Part shown: in pieces, positions 1 to 9,343 of the stretch
How positions within the stretch are numbered: the stretch's first letter is position 1
Layout: each line of letters opens with the position of its first letter
Assembly: GCA_014305285.1 (NCBI GenBank)
Contig: JACRSG010000009.1
Location: 19,089 to 83,088 of the forward strand
Origin: Campylobacter jejuni
Lineage (GTDB): Bacteria > Campylobacterota > Campylobacteria > Campylobacterales > Campylobacteraceae
Reading direction: 5' to 3'
Length of the DNA: 64,000 nt
Translations under genes and position numbers: made by a program
Notes under the pieces: model-generated
The model's database searches: none
The model's input: the letters and a program-made list of their open reading frames with translations, nothing else
What the model was told of the DNA's origin: nothing

Positions 1-93
1 TAAATCAAGTGTATAATTTTGAAGTTTATTATTTTTGATAAATTCTTCTTGCCCTGCGTAATAATTTCCCATTAAAACAAGTAAGATTCGCAC
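1..93 (-). CDS. N-terminal fragment of an unidentified protein
   Basis: An open frame on the minus strand runs from a GTG at 93-91 off the left edge, giving 31 codons beginning VRILLVLMGNYYAGQEEF. An AGG lies about 9 nt upstream of the GTG as a possible ribosome site. The start is hydrophobic and followed by a glycine-containing turn, but there is no proper Walker A motif (the GxxxxG is not followed by K-S/T). It would be the next gene after the PhnA-like gene on the same strand. The function is not recognised and the start is uncertain. Confidence 0.4.
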   Translation of the reverse strand, partial: MRILLVLMGNYYAGQEEFIKNNKLQNYTLDL

Positions 94-102
94 ATTCTTT
101 GC

Positions 103-309
103 CTAGATTTTCTTTAAAAATTCAGTTTTTAAAACAATAATGCCAAATTTATCTACCCTAGCTTCAATTTCACCTTCTTTAGGAGTGAGTTTATTTTTTA
201 TGGTAGTTCCACGTTTTAAAATTGCACTCGTACCTTTAACATTAAGATCTTTTATCACACTCATGCTATCACCTGCGTTAAGTTCTGTTCCATTAGTGTC
301 TTTAGCCAT
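103..309 (-). CDS. PhnA/YjdM-like small protein
   Basis: The 68-residue protein matches the C-terminal core of the PhnA/YjdM family: the VKDTNGTEL-like start, the central DSMSVIKDLNVKG and the KRGTTIKN segment are characteristic. The family's N-terminal zinc-ribbon half is absent, so this is the short form. Despite its name the family is not a proven phosphonoacetate hydrolase, and its role is unknown. The ATG lies 8 nt inside the end of the upstream TerC-like gene, so the two are translationally coupled. Same-strand neighbours suggest one transcript with terC. Confidence 0.8.
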   Translation of the reverse strand: MAKDTNGTELNAGDSMSVIKDLNVKGTSAILKRGTTIKNKLTPKEGEIEARVDKFGIIVLKTEFLKKI

Positions 310-1018
310 TTTTTTCCTTTTTTTGATCTAAAATATTTAAAATTTGCACCACTAAAGCAAAAGCCATAGCAGTATAAATATATGCTTTGTCAATATGAAT
401 GTCAAAACTTTCAGCTACTAAAACTACGCCTATTAGTACTAAAAAAGCTAAGGCTAAAATTTTAATGCTTGGATATTTTTCAACAAAATCTGCTATAGGT
501 TTAGAAGCAAAAAGCATCACCCCTACTGCAATAATAACAGCAATGATCATGATGATTACATTTTGAGCAATTCCCACTGCCGTAATAACACTATCAAGTG
601 AAAACACTATATCAATCACAGCAATTTCAGCTACAACAATCCAAAGTTTATTGCTTGCTTTAAAATGACTCTCGCTTTCTTGATGAGAAATTTGATCTTT
701 AATTTCTTTAATAGATTTTATAATCAAGAAAAATCCACCTAATAAAAGCACTAAATCCCTTCCTGAAATTTCATTCCCTAATACACTAAACAAAGGCGTT
801 ACAAGTTTCATTACCCAAAAAAGAGATAAAAGAAGCAAAATTCTTGTAATCATTGCAAAAGCTAAACCTAATATACGTCCTTTATCACGATGTTCAGGGG
901 GTAGCTTGCTTACTAAAATGGCTAAGAAAATGATATTATCTATCCCTAATACAATTTCAAGAGCACTTAAAGTAGCTAAAGTAATCCAAGCATCAATACT
1001 AAATATCCATTCAAACAT
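302..1018 (-). CDS. TerC family integral membrane protein
   Basis: The 238-residue protein has seven or so hydrophobic segments and the family's acidic membrane motifs: EIVLGIDNIIF near residue 21 and DIVFSLDSVITA near residue 135, which contain the paired acidic residues thought to bind a metal ion. TerC/Alx/YkoY proteins act in the inner membrane in manganese or other metal export and metalation of exported proteins. The ATG at 1018 follows AAGGAA. On the minus strand, AACTATAAAAT about 50 nt upstream is a plausible -10 region. The exact substrate cannot be read from sequence. Confidence 0.88.
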   Translation of the reverse strand: MFEWIFSIDAWITLATLSALEIVLGIDNIIFLAILVSKLPPEHRDKGRILGLAFAMITRILLLLSLFWVMKLVTPLFSVLGNEISGRDLVLLLGGFFLIIKSIKEIKDQISHQESESHFKASNKLWIVVAEIAVIDIVFSLDSVITAVGIAQNVIIMIIAVIIAVGVMLFASKPIADFVEKYPSIKILALAFLVLIGVVLVAESFDIHIDKAYIYTAMAFALVVQILNILDQKKEKNG

Positions 1019-1088
1019 TAATTTCCTTGGAAGTTTTAAAATTTTTTAAAGCGATATTTTATAGTTTTAAAGCAAATACCTTTAATTT

Positions 1089-1655
1089 TTAAGAAAAAAT
1101 TTCAATCACACTTAAGGGTAAAATTTCATGTTCTAAGCTATGAATTTTTTCTTCAAATTCCTCAAAACTCAAATTTCTTTTCTCAAAAGCTTTTTGAGCG
1201 ATAATCATTCCACCATCAAGTTTTTCATTGACCCAATGCACACTCACGCCAGCCACTTTCATATCGCTTTCATAGCTTTCTTTAATTGCATGTGCTCCTT
1301 TAAAAAGTGGCAATAAAGAAGGATGAAGATTGATTGCCTTAATATTTTTTGTAAAAACAGGACTTAAAATTCTCATAAAACCTACCAATACAGTAAGATT
1401 GGCTCCGCTTTCTTTGATTTTTTGTGCCAAAATCGTATCAAATTCTTCACGAGTGTTATAAGCTTTATGATCAACAATTACAGTATCAAGATCAAATTTT
1501 TTTGCCCTTTGTATGCCAAAAGCATCTTTTTTATTGCAAAGGCAAAGTACTATTTCATAGGTATTTTTCCCTATAGTTTTTTTATGAAGTTTTTCTAAAA
1601 TATTTTCTAAATTACTTCCATTTCCACTAAAAAGTACAGCTAATTTTACAAGCAT
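1089..1655 (-). CDS. purN: Phosphoribosylglycinamide formyltransferase PurN
   Basis: The 188-residue enzyme transfers a formyl group from 10-formyl-tetrahydrofolate to GAR in step 3 of purine synthesis. The phosphate-binding start LAVLFSGNGSNLE (residues 5-17) is present. The catalytic Asn-His pair lies in NLHPSLLPLFKGAHA (around 110) and the catalytic Asp in VHWVNEKLDGG (around 140). Length fits the family. Its ATG lies inside the last 10 nt of the upstream NAD(P)HX repair gene, indicating translational coupling. A second purine gene, purF, lies about 8 kb away. Confidence 0.93.
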   Translation of the reverse strand: MLVKLAVLFSGNGSNLENILEKLHKKTIGKNTYEIVLCLCNKKDAFGIQRAKKFDLDTVIVDHKAYNTREEFDTILAQKIKESGANLTVLVGFMRILSPVFTKNIKAINLHPSLLPLFKGAHAIKESYESDMKVAGVSVHWVNEKLDGGMIIAQKAFEKRNLSFEEFEEKIHSLEHEILPLSVIEIFS

Positions 1656-3016
1656 TTTAATCCTTTAATAAGTTTTAAAGCATCAAAGCTATTTTTATTA
1701 AATTTATATTTTTTTGCAACAAGTCCATGAGCTAAAGTAGCATTTTTTGCTGCCTCTAAAGCACTAAAACCAAAACCTAAATGTGCAGCAATCATTCCAC
1801 TTAAAACATCCCCACTCCCACCTTTAGCTAAGGCTTGATTTCCCAAATTTACAACAAATAATTTTTCTTTTTGGACAATGATAGGATTTGCTCCTTTTAA
1901 AACAAGAACACAATCATAATTTTGTGAAAATTTCCTAGCATAGAAAAAGCGATTTTTTTGCAATGTTTCTATATTTAAATCCTCATCAAAGCACATTTTA
2001 TAAAGTCTTATAAATTCTTTTGGATGAGGGGTTATAACGACATCTTTTCTGTTTAAATACCAAAGTAAAGCCTCACTTAAAAAACAGTTTGCATCCAAGA
2101 TCAAAGGAGTGTTTTGTAAAATTTCATCTTTTAGAAAATCTAAATTTTCAAGTCCCATACCTAAAGCAATAGCACTTGCATTATTTTCAATTTTTTCTTT
2201 TAACATCAAAAGAGGCGAGAAGCTTTTTTGTGCCACTAAAGAAACAAGACCTGCTCCAAAATTTAAGGCTCCAAGTCCTGCTAAAGTTCCAGCACTTGCA
2301 TTAGCAACTATATAAATATGACCAAAATTTCCTTTATTGGTATTGATTTTTCTATCTATAGTTTTTAAATCTTTTTTTTCAAACAAAAAAGCTTGAGAAT
2401 TAGGATGAAATTTTTTAGAGTTAATGCCCAAATGAGCTATTTTAATCCTTCCTACAAATTCCTTAGCAAAATCCTCAAGTAAAATTTCCTTTAAAGCTCC
2501 CATACAAAGTGTAATATCAGCTTTAAAACAAGGATAAAATCCCAAATTTGTTGGTATATCACAAGCTATTTTTAAAGCCTTGCTTTGATTCGTTTTTTGA
2601 ATTATTAAACTTGTTTTTTCATCTAAACAACGATTTGAACCTGTACCTAAAATACAATCAATTATAATATGAAATTTTTTAAAATCAGGTTCTTTTTGAC
2701 AAAATTTAAAAGCGTAATTTTGTAAAATTTGCTCTTGTTTTTTAAAGAGCGTATTTTCTTTAAAGCCTATTTTATAAGCTTTAGCATGTTTTAAATTTCT
2801 TAAAGCCACCAAGCCATCTGAAGCATTGTTGCCACCGCCTAATAAAAAAAGTATTTTTACCTTTTTAATCTTGCGTTGAATACGTATTTTTTTAGCTTCT
2901 TTTTTAATAAGCTTAGCTAAATTCAATCCCGCATTTTCCATTAAAATAAGCTCATCTAGGCCTTTATTTATAGCATTTTGTTCTAAAATTTTTATATTAT
3001 CAATAATAGCTTTCAT
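1646..3016 (-). CDS. nnrD: Bifunctional NAD(P)H-hydrate epimerase / dehydratase
   Basis: The 456-residue protein has two domains. Residues 1-200 are a YjeF_N epimerase domain with LLGGGNNASDGLVALR near 57 and the conserved IDCILGTG near 118. Residues about 220-456 are a ribokinase-like ADP/ATP-dependent dehydratase domain with GNFGHIYIVANASAG, the ITPHPKEF motif and the catalytic GGSGDVLSG near 405. Together they repair damaged NAD(P)H hydrates. It overlaps purN by 10 nt and is separated from the NYN gene by 9 nt, consistent with a co-transcribed minus-strand run. Confidence 0.9.
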   Translation of the reverse strand: MKAIIDNIKILEQNAINKGLDELILMENAGLNLAKLIKKEAKKIRIQRKIKKVKILFLLGGGNNASDGLVALRNLKHAKAYKIGFKENTLFKKQEQILQNYAFKFCQKEPDFKKFHIIIDCILGTGSNRCLDEKTSLIIQKTNQSKALKIACDIPTNLGFYPCFKADITLCMGALKEILLEDFAKEFVGRIKIAHLGINSKKFHPNSQAFLFEKKDLKTIDRKINTNKGNFGHIYIVANASAGTLAGLGALNFGAGLVSLVAQKSFSPLLMLKEKIENNASAIALGMGLENLDFLKDEILQNTPLILDANCFLSEALLWYLNRKDVVITPHPKEFIRLYKMCFDEDLNIETLQKNRFFYARKFSQNYDCVLVLKGANPIIVQKEKLFVVNLGNQALAKGGSGDVLSGMIAAHLGFGFSALEAAKNATLAHGLVAKKYKFNKNSFDALKLIKGLKCL

Positions 3017-3025
3017 AGTCTTTTT

Positions 3026-3262
3026 TCACCAAAAAATATATATTTTTTCTCTTTCTTCTTCAAATTTCTTCATTTTAGGTAAAAATTTCTGAATCAAAGC
3101 ACGAAAATTCTTAAAACCATAATTTTGGGGATGAAAATCTGAGTATTTACGGTTTGTAGTAATAACTTCTCTGTAATCTGAAGCAATATCAAAAATATGT
3201 TTAGCGTATTTTGCAGGGATATTTTCTGCATCTATAAAAATAGCTATACTTTTATTTTCCAT
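3026..3262 (-). CDS. Shortened NYN-domain / LOTUS (OST-HTH) protein
   Basis: Only 78 residues. Residues 1-30 are the start of a NYN (PIN-like) nuclease fold, with the first catalytic Asp in IAIFIDAENIP. From about residue 38 the sequence (YSDFHPQNYGFKNFRALI) instead looks like the second half of an OST-HTH/LOTUS domain, which normally sits at the C-terminus of much longer NYN-LOTUS proteins. The frame is open and uninterrupted across the join. I infer an in-frame deletion that removed most of the NYN active site and the front of the LOTUS domain, leaving a probable non-functional relic. It lies 1 nt from comM. Confidence 0.6.
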   Translation of the reverse strand: MENKSIAIFIDAENIPAKYAKHIFDIASDYREVITTNRKYSDFHPQNYGFKNFRALIQKFLPKMKKFEEEREKIYIFW

Positions 3263-3263
3263 T

Positions 3264-4769
3264 TTAATTCCTTGCCCTAAAGCTTAAAGCTTCTAAAATA
3301 TGGGTTTTATTAATATTAATATTTTGCTCTAAATCCGCTATACTTCTTGAAACTTTTAAAATTTTATTGAGGGATCGCAAAGAAAGATTATAACGTGAAA
3401 TTGCTAAATCTAGCGTATCTTTAGCATCTTTTTCCAACACACAAAAACGGCTCAAATCTTCATCTTTTAATTTCCCATTCAATTCTTTTTGCCCTCGTTT
3501 TTTACCAAAAATAAAAGCTTGTAAAATTTTTTCACTCATTTCTTTAGAACTTATACTTGCTTTATCATCCTTGCTGATCTCATCCATAGCTACATAAAGA
3601 TCAATTCTATCCATAATAGGAGCTGAAAGGTGATTTTTATACTTTTTAATCTCATTTTCACTACAAACACAAGAAAGATTTTTAGAAAATAAATTTCCGC
3701 AAGGACAAGGGTTTTGAGCAGCTATAAAACTAAATTTTGTTTCATAAGTAATTTTAGAATTTACTCTTGAAATATGAATTTTATGATCCTCTAAAGGCTC
3801 TCTTAAACTCTCTATGATTTGCTTGTTAAAATGTGGAAATTCATCAAAAAACAATACTCCGCCATTTGCAAGTGCTACTTCTCCAATTCTAGCATTTTTT
3901 GTTCCCCCACCAAAAATACTTGCTCTTGTAGAAGTATGGTGAGGATGGCGAAAAGCACGAATTTTAGTAAATTCACAATCTTTTAAATTTAAAGACATAT
4001 AAGCATTTTGTATTAAAATTTCACCTAAACTTTGAGGAGGCATGATATAAACAAGGCGTTTAGCACACATGCTTTTACCGCTTCCAGGACTACCTTCAAA
4101 TAAAATATTGTGCATACCTAAAGCGGCTATCATACAAGCTCTTTTAGCTTTTTCCTGCCCTTTGATATCTTTAAAATCAAGTTTAAAATCCATATTTTGT
4201 AAAAAAATTTCATTGCCTATTTGTAAAGGGTTTGCAAACAAAGGGTGATCGTGCGAGAAGCGAAAATTTTCATAATTTTTTTCCTTAAAAAACTCTATTG
4301 CTTCATTTAAATTTTCAAGTCCATAAACCTCTAAATTTGGTATCATAGAAGCTTTTTGTGCTATACTTTTTGGAACAACAACTTTGGCTTTTTCAATTTT
4401 AGCAGAGAGAAATAAAAGCAAAGAAAAAAGTTCATTAGTGCTTTTAATACTTCCATCAAGCCCTAATTCTCCTACTACAAAAAAGTCATCTAATTCTTCA
4501 TTTTGCAAAAGGATTAATAAAGCGATAGCTAAATCAAAATGCGTTCCCTTCTTTGGGATACCTGAAGGACTAAGATTGATAGTAATTTTTTTAGCAGGAA
4601 AAGCAAAATCACAACTTAAAAGCGTGGCTTTAATACGCTCCACACTTTCCTTAATCGCTACACTTGCAAGCCCTACTATGCTTAAATTTGGCAAACCTCT
4701 TGTAAAAGTGGATTCTACTTCTATAATGTCTAAGCCTTCATGAAAGCTTATGCACTTTAGTTTTTTCAT
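3264..4769 (-). CDS. comM: ComM/YifB family AAA+ ATPase (Mg-chelatase-like)
   Basis: The 501-residue protein is a full-length YifB/ComM. An N-terminal Lon-protease-like fold spans residues 1-165 (GLPNLSIVGLA near 25). A AAA+ Mg-chelatase-like core has Walker A FEGSPGSGKS near 225 and Walker B GGVLFFDEFPHF near 305. A four-cysteine CPCG...CVC insertion lies near 365. ComM is a hexameric helicase promoting branch migration during natural transformation, relevant because Campylobacter is naturally competent. Its ATG overlaps the def stop by 4 nt (ATGA). Confidence 0.92.
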   Translation of the reverse strand: MKKLKCISFHEGLDIIEVESTFTRGLPNLSIVGLASVAIKESVERIKATLLSCDFAFPAKKITINLSPSGIPKKGTHFDLAIALLILLQNEELDDFFVVGELGLDGSIKSTNELFSLLLFLSAKIEKAKVVVPKSIAQKASMIPNLEVYGLENLNEAIEFFKEKNYENFRFSHDHPLFANPLQIGNEIFLQNMDFKLDFKDIKGQEKAKRACMIAALGMHNILFEGSPGSGKSMCAKRLVYIMPPQSLGEILIQNAYMSLNLKDCEFTKIRAFRHPHHTSTRASIFGGGTKNARIGEVALANGGVLFFDEFPHFNKQIIESLREPLEDHKIHISRVNSKITYETKFSFIAAQNPCPCGNLFSKNLSCVCSENEIKKYKNHLSAPIMDRIDLYVAMDEISKDDKASISSKEMSEKILQAFIFGKKRGQKELNGKLKDEDLSRFCVLEKDAKDTLDLAISRYNLSLRSLNKILKVSRSIADLEQNININKTHILEALSFRARN

Positions 4770-5293
4770 TTCTCTTTTTTATGATTTTTCTTCTTTTTCT
4801 TAAATTCTTTATCGAATTTTTGACGCTTAGCAAAAGAAATTTTTTCTATAAATAAATGGCCATTTAAATGATCGTTTTCGTGTTGAATAGCCACAGCTAA
4901 AAAATCCTTTGCTTCAAGTTCTTTAAATTCTCCAAAACGATCTTGATATTTAAGCAAGATATGATTATAGCGTTTTACTTCTTCAAAAAAATCTGGCACA
5001 CTTAAACATCCTTCCGTAAAAGTGATCATTTCTTCATCTAAAGGAATAATTTCAGGATTAATAATCTCTAGTAAATCTTCTTTTTTTTGTTCATCATTTT
5101 CATTAAAAATATTAACAAGTAAAACACGCAAAGGAATATCCACCTGAATAGCTGCTAAGCCTACCCCATTGCTTGCTATCATGGTTTCATACATATCATC
5201 AAGTAGCGTGTGAAGTTCTGTATCAAATTTATTTACAATTTCAGAGTTTAAAAAAAGTCTAGGATTAGGATAAGTGATAATTTTTCTAACCAT
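4766..5293 (-). CDS. def: Peptide deformylase
   Basis: The 175-residue metalloenzyme removes the formyl group from nascent N-terminal Met. All three family motifs are present: GVGLAAIQV near 43, EGCLSVP near 94 (metal Cys) and QHENDHLNG near 137 (metal-binding His pair and catalytic Glu). The C-terminus is a lysine-rich tail (KEFKKKKKNHKKEK). It follows clpP, with a strong hairpin between the two genes, and overlaps comM by 4 nt. Confidence 0.95.
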   Translation of the reverse strand: MVRKIITYPNPRLFLNSEIVNKFDTELHTLLDDMYETMIASNGVGLAAIQVDIPLRVLLVNIFNENDEQKKEDLLEIINPEIIPLDEEMITFTEGCLSVPDFFEEVKRYNHILLKYQDRFGEFKELEAKDFLAVAIQHENDHLNGHLFIEKISFAKRQKFDKEFKKKKKNHKKEK

Positions 5294-5306
5294 TAAAAAA
5301 CCTTTA

Positions 5307-5338
5307 TTTTAAATGATTTCTAAAGAAATCATTTAAAA
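5307..5338 (-). terminator. Perfect hairpin between clpP and def
   Basis: A perfect 15-bp inverted repeat, TTTTAAATGATTTCT, with a 2-nt AA loop spans the clpP stop codon and the clpP-def gap. On the minus strand it is followed by TAAAGG and then TTTTTTAATGG, so it sits directly before the def ribosome site. It may be a partial terminator or an RNA-processing or stability element separating clpP from def. Confidence 0.5.
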
Positions 5339-5913
5339 CTTTTTTCTAAAACCTTATCAATCAGCCCATATTCTTTAGCTTCTTGTGCCGACATGAAAAA
5401 ATCTCTTTCTGTATCTTTTGCTATTTTTGCAACTTTTTGTTTAGTATTTTTTGCCAAAACATCATTAAGTATAGTTTTAAGTCTTAAAATTTCTTTAGCT
5501 TGAATTTCAATATCTGTGGCTTGACCTCTAGCTCCACCTAAGGGCTGATGAATCATAATGCGTGAATTAGGCAAAGCAAAACGCTTTCCTTCTGTACCAC
5601 AACTAAGCAAAAATGCTCCCATAGAAGCAGCTTGTCCTATACAAATCGTACAAACATCAGGTTTGATATAGTTCATAGTATCATAAATACTAAAGCCACT
5701 TGTAATTACACCGCCTGGAGAATTGATATAAAGATAAATATCTTTTGTAGGATCTTCAGCTTCTAAAAAAAGAAGTTGTGCTACAATAGAAGCGGCAAGT
5801 TCATCATGAATTTCGCCACTTAACATAATAATCCTATCTTTTAAAAGACGTGAATAAATATCATAACTTCTTTCGCCACGACTAGACTTTTCAATAACAT
5901 AAGGAATAAACAT
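5329..5913 (-). CDS. clpP: ATP-dependent Clp protease proteolytic subunit
   Basis: The 194-residue serine protease forms the tetradecameric chamber used with ClpX/ClpA. The nucleophile serine is in [14 protein letters not shown] (near 97) and the catalytic His in [15 protein letters not shown] (near 122); the Asp lies in the [12 protein letters not shown] segment. The start [24 protein letters not shown] is the classic short propeptide region. Its start codon overlaps the tig stop by 1 nt, giving the common bacterial tig-clpP arrangement without clpX. Confidence 0.96.
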   Translation of the reverse strand: MFIPYVIEKSSRGERSYDIYSRLLKDRIIMLSGEIHDELAASIVAQLLFLEAEDPTKDIYLYINSPGGVITSGFSIYDTMNYIKPDVCTICIGQAASMGAFLLSCGTEGKRFALPNSRIMIHQPLGGARGQATDIEIQAKEILRLKTILNDVLAKNTKQKVAKIAKDTERDFFMSAQEAKEYGLIDKVLEKSFK

Positions 5914-7247
5914 TATTTATCTTCTTTCTCTTTTTTACTCGCTTTTTCCGATTTTTCTGTTTTTGGCATAAAAATATCATTGAAAAGTTTTTCTTCAATT
6001 AAAGCCATTTTTACAGCAGGTAAAGCCCCTTGTTTTTTATAGTTTTCTAAATGTTCTTTTGGATTCATACCATAACGATATGCTTCAAAATAAATTGCTT
6101 GAATCAATTCTTGATCATTTACTTCAATCTTACGCAATTTTGCAAGTTCATCAATAATAAAAGTAAGTTTTACACTTTTTTGTGCTTCTTCTTTAAAAGA
6201 ATCACGTTTTTCTTGGTATTTTTCTTTACTTGCTTTAAGCTCTTCAATTTCTTTTTCACTAAAAGTATTAAAAGCTGCACGTATTTGCATATCAGTTTCT
6301 TGTTCTACTATGCCTTTAGGCAAATCAAAATTATATTTTTCAATTAAAGCATCTGCAAATTTACCTTTTAATTCATCATTTACAAGTTTGAAAAGTTTTT
6401 CATTTTTGATTTGCTCTTTTAATTTTTCATCTAAAACTTCAACGCTAGCTTTTTCTTCTCCTGGTAAAAGTTTTTTAAGCATTTCATCATCAAGTTCTGG
6501 AATTTTAAGATCTTGAATTTCATGTAATTTTACTTTAAATACCGCATCTTTGCCTGCTAAGTGAGCTGCACTGTATTCTTTAGGGAAAGTTGCTTTAATA
6601 TCTTTTTCTTCTCCTATTTTCATTCCCACCATACCATCTTCAAAACCTGGAATAAATTGCTTAGAACCAATTTCTAAAACATAATTTTCAGCTTTACCGC
6701 CTTTAAAAGCTTTATCATCCACAAAACCTTCAAAATCAAATTTTGCAAAATCACCTTCTTTTAAAGCTCTTTTTGTTTTTATAGCTTCAGGAGTAGCAAA
6801 ACGCTTTAAAAGTTCATCTTTTTTTTCATCAATTTCTTTTTTACTTACTTTTGGAGTTTGATATTCAGGGATGAGTTTTTCATAACCATCAAGTTTGATT
6901 TCAGGTTTAAAAGAAAGTATTAGCTCGGCAATGATTTCTCCATCTTTACGATCAAATTTTTCAAAATATGGCTCACCCACAAGCTCTTTACTTTCTTTTT
7001 TAAGTTCTTGTAAAGCACTATTTACAGCAGATTTAAAAAGATTTTGTTCTGCATCTTGAGTGAGTTCTCTTTCATATTTTTTAAGTACAGCATTTACAGG
7101 AACTTTTCCTGGTCTAAAACCGTCCATTTTTATACTTTTAGAAGCTTTTTTTGCTAAATTTTCTACTTCACTTTTGATCATTCCTGAAGGAATTTTTACA
7201 CTAGCAGTCGCATTAACAGAATCTAGTTGCTTTGCCTTTACTTCCAT
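5913..7247 (-). CDS. tig: Trigger factor chaperone
   Basis: The 444-residue ribosome-associated chaperone has the full three-domain layout. The N-terminal ribosome-binding domain (1-115) contains a GFRPGKVP signature near 44. An FKBP-type peptidyl-prolyl isomerase domain (about 150-235) contains [17 protein letters not shown] and [17 protein letters not shown]. The rest is the long helical C-terminal arm, ending in a Lys/Glu-rich tail. It heads the minus-strand tig-clpP run, divergent from folE; TATCAT in the 140-nt gap is a possible -10 for tig. Confidence 0.95.
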   Translation of the reverse strand: MEVKAKQLDSVNATASVKIPSGMIKSEVENLAKKASKSIKMDGFRPGKVPVNAVLKKYERELTQDAEQNLFKSAVNSALQELKKESKELVGEPYFEKFDRKDGEIIAELILSFKPEIKLDGYEKLIPEYQTPKVSKKEIDEKKDELLKRFATPEAIKTKRALKEGDFAKFDFEGFVDDKAFKGGKAENYVLEIGSKQFIPGFEDGMVGMKIGEEKDIKATFPKEYSAAHLAGKDAVFKVKLHEIQDLKIPELDDEMLKKLLPGEEKASVEVLDEKLKEQIKNEKLFKLVNDELKGKFADALIEKYNFDLPKGIVEQETDMQIRAAFNTFSEKEIEELKASKEKYQEKRDSFKEEAQKSVKLTFIIDELAKLRKIEVNDQELIQAIYFEAYRYGMNPKEHLENYKKQGALPAVKMALIEEKLFNDIFMPKTEKSEKASKKEKEDK

Positions 7248-7386
7248 AGTTTTTTTCCTTATAAAATAAAATTTGGTTTCAATGATAGCAAATTTTTCCT
7301 TATTACTTGCATAAAATTTTAAAGTAATTTATGATAAAATTGTAGTATTGCGTTATTAAAGTATAAAAATATTTTTGGAGAAAAAT

Positions 7387-7959
7387 TTGCAAAAAAAATT
7401 TGAAGATTGTGTTAAAACCATGCTTGAAGTTATAGGAGAAAATCCAAATCGTGAAGGACTGATTAAAACACCAAATCGTGTTTTTAAAGCTTATGAATTT
7501 CTTACTAGTGGTTATACACAAAATGTCAAAGAAATTTTAAATGATGCTTTATTTGAAAGCTCTAATAATGAAATGGTTTTAGTGCGTGACATAGAATTTT
7601 ACAGTCTTTGCGAACATCATCTTTTACCTTTTTTTGGACGTGCCCATGTAGCCTATATTCCTAATAAAAAAGTAGTAGGTTTAAGTAAAATTCCACGCCT
7701 TGTAGAAGTGTTTGCAAGAAGACTTCAAATTCAAGAACAGCTTACCGAACAAATTGCACAAGCTTTAATGGAAAATGTCGATGCAAAAGGTGTTGGTGTA
7801 GTCATAGAAGCAAGACATATGTGTGTTGAAATGCGTGGAGTGCAAAAAGCTAATTCCACTACTACAACTTCAGCTTTGCGTGGAATTTTCTTAAAAAATG
7901 AAAAAACTAGAGAAGAATTTTTTTCTCTCATAAACTGTGCTAAACAGGTAAGATTTTAA
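7387..7959 (+). CDS. folE: GTP cyclohydrolase I
   Basis: The 190-residue enzyme converts GTP to 7,8-dihydroneopterin triphosphate, feeding folate and also the queuosine route (queD/queE lie at 51-53 kb). The zinc and catalytic motifs are visible: [18 protein letters not shown] near 75 and [14 protein letters not shown] near 140. I place the start at the TTG at 7387 because GGAG at 7377-7380 is correctly spaced for it. An upstream in-frame TTG at 7375 would put that ribosome site inside the gene. The stop overlaps the fliI ATG (TAATG). Confidence 0.92.
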   Translation: MQKKFEDCVKTMLEVIGENPNREGLIKTPNRVFKAYEFLTSGYTQNVKEILNDALFESSNNEMVLVRDIEFYSLCEHHLLPFFGRAHVAYIPNKKVVGLSKIPRLVEVFARRLQIQEQLTEQIAQALMENVDAKGVGVVIEARHMCVEMRGVQKANSTTTTSALRGIFLKNEKTREEFFSLINCAKQVRF

Positions 7960-9341
7960 TGAATCTTGAAAAACTTCGCTCCAAGCTTGGCAAAGAAAAT
8001 TTAAGTGCTATTTTTGGAGAGATTACAAAAATTTCTGCTACAAGCATAGAAATTCGTGGACTTAAAACAGGAATTGGAGATATAGTTAAGCTAGTTTCCA
8101 ATGAAAATGAAAATTTAAACACTCTAACCATGGTAGTAGAAATCAAGGAGCAATTTAGCTATTTAAGCCCTTTTTCTTTTATAGAAGGTTTTAAGATAGG
8201 TGATCGCGCTTTCATAAGTGATGCAGGTATGCAAATAGGCGTTAGTGATGAACTTTTAGGTAGAGTAGTAGATCCTTTTATGCGTCCAAAAGACGGTAAA
8301 GGAGCTATAGAAGTAACTAAATATATGCCTATAATGCGTGCGCCTATTGATGCGATGAGAAGAGGACTCATAGAAGAAGTTTTTCCTGTGGGGGTTAAAA
8401 CCATAGACGCACTTTTAACTTGCGGTGTGGGACAAAAACTTGGTATTTTTGCAGGAAGTGGGGTGGGAAAATCCACTCTTATGGGGATGATAGTTAAGAA
8501 TTCCAAAGCTCCTATAAAAGTAGTTGCACTCATAGGAGAAAGGGGACGCGAAATTCCTGAGTTTATACAAAAAAATTTAGGTGGAAAGCTTGATGATACA
8601 GTAATTATTGTTGCTACAAGTGATGATAGTGCTTTAATGCGTAAATACGGTGCTTTTTGTGCAATGAGTGTGGCAGAATACTTTAAAGAACAAGGTAAAG
8701 ATGTGCTTTTTATCATGGATAGTGTAACGCGTTTTGCTATGGCTCAAAGAGAAATAGGACTGGCTCTTGGAGAGCCTCCTACAACTAAAGGTTATCCACC
8801 AAGTGTTTTAAGTCTTCTGCCTCAACTCATGGAAAGAACGGGTAAAGAAGAAGGTAAAGGCACTATAACAGCCTTTTTTACCGTTTTGGTGGATGGTGAT
8901 GATATGAGCGATCCAATCGCCGATCAAAGTCGTTCTATCTTGGATGGACACATTGTTTTAAGTCGTGAATTAACAGACTTTGGAATTTATCCTCCTATTA
9001 ATATACAAAATTCTGCTTCAAGGGTGATGAGCGATATTATAAGTCCTGAGCATAAACTTTGGGCAAGAAAATTTAAACGCTTAAACTCGCTTTTAAAAGA
9101 AAATGAAGTATTGCTTCGCATCGGTGCTTATCAAAAAGGAAGCGATAAAGAGCTTGATGAAGCTATCTCTAAAAAAGAATTTATGCAAAAATTCTTAGGA
9201 CAAAACCCTGAAGAAAGCTTTGAATTTAACCAAACTTTAGAGCTTTTAAGCCAAATTGATACACCAAATATTCCTTCGCCAACTCAAGATATAAACGTAG
9301 GAAGTGCAAGTGCAACCTTGCCTAATCCTAATTTAAAATAA
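7959..9341 (+). CDS. fliI: Flagellum-specific ATPase FliI
   Basis: The 460-residue protein energises flagellar type III export. It has an F1-beta-like core with Walker A FAGSGVGKSTLMGM near 165, the ALIGERGREIPEF motif, Walker B DVLFIMDSVTRFAMAQREIGLA near 250 and the GSYPPSVLS-like GYPPSVLSLLPQLMERTG. The N-terminal residues 1-90 form the FliH/stator-type domain. It is translationally coupled to folE by a 1-nt overlap, an unusual metabolic-flagellar pairing. It converges on purF with a 2-nt gap. Confidence 0.95.
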   Translation: MNLEKLRSKLGKENLSAIFGEITKISATSIEIRGLKTGIGDIVKLVSNENENLNTLTMVVEIKEQFSYLSPFSFIEGFKIGDRAFISDAGMQIGVSDELLGRVVDPFMRPKDGKGAIEVTKYMPIMRAPIDAMRRGLIEEVFPVGVKTIDALLTCGVGQKLGIFAGSGVGKSTLMGMIVKNSKAPIKVVALIGERGREIPEFIQKNLGGKLDDTVIIVATSDDSALMRKYGAFCAMSVAEYFKEQGKDVLFIMDSVTRFAMAQREIGLALGEPPTTKGYPPSVLSLLPQLMERTGKEEGKGTITAFFTVLVDGDDMSDPIADQSRSILDGHIVLSRELTDFGIYPPINIQNSASRVMSDIISPEHKLWARKFKRLNSLLKENEVLLRIGAYQKGSDKELDEAISKKEFMQKFLGQNPEESFEFNQTLELLSQIDTPNIPSPTQDINVGSASATLPNPNLK

Positions 9342-9343
9342 AA

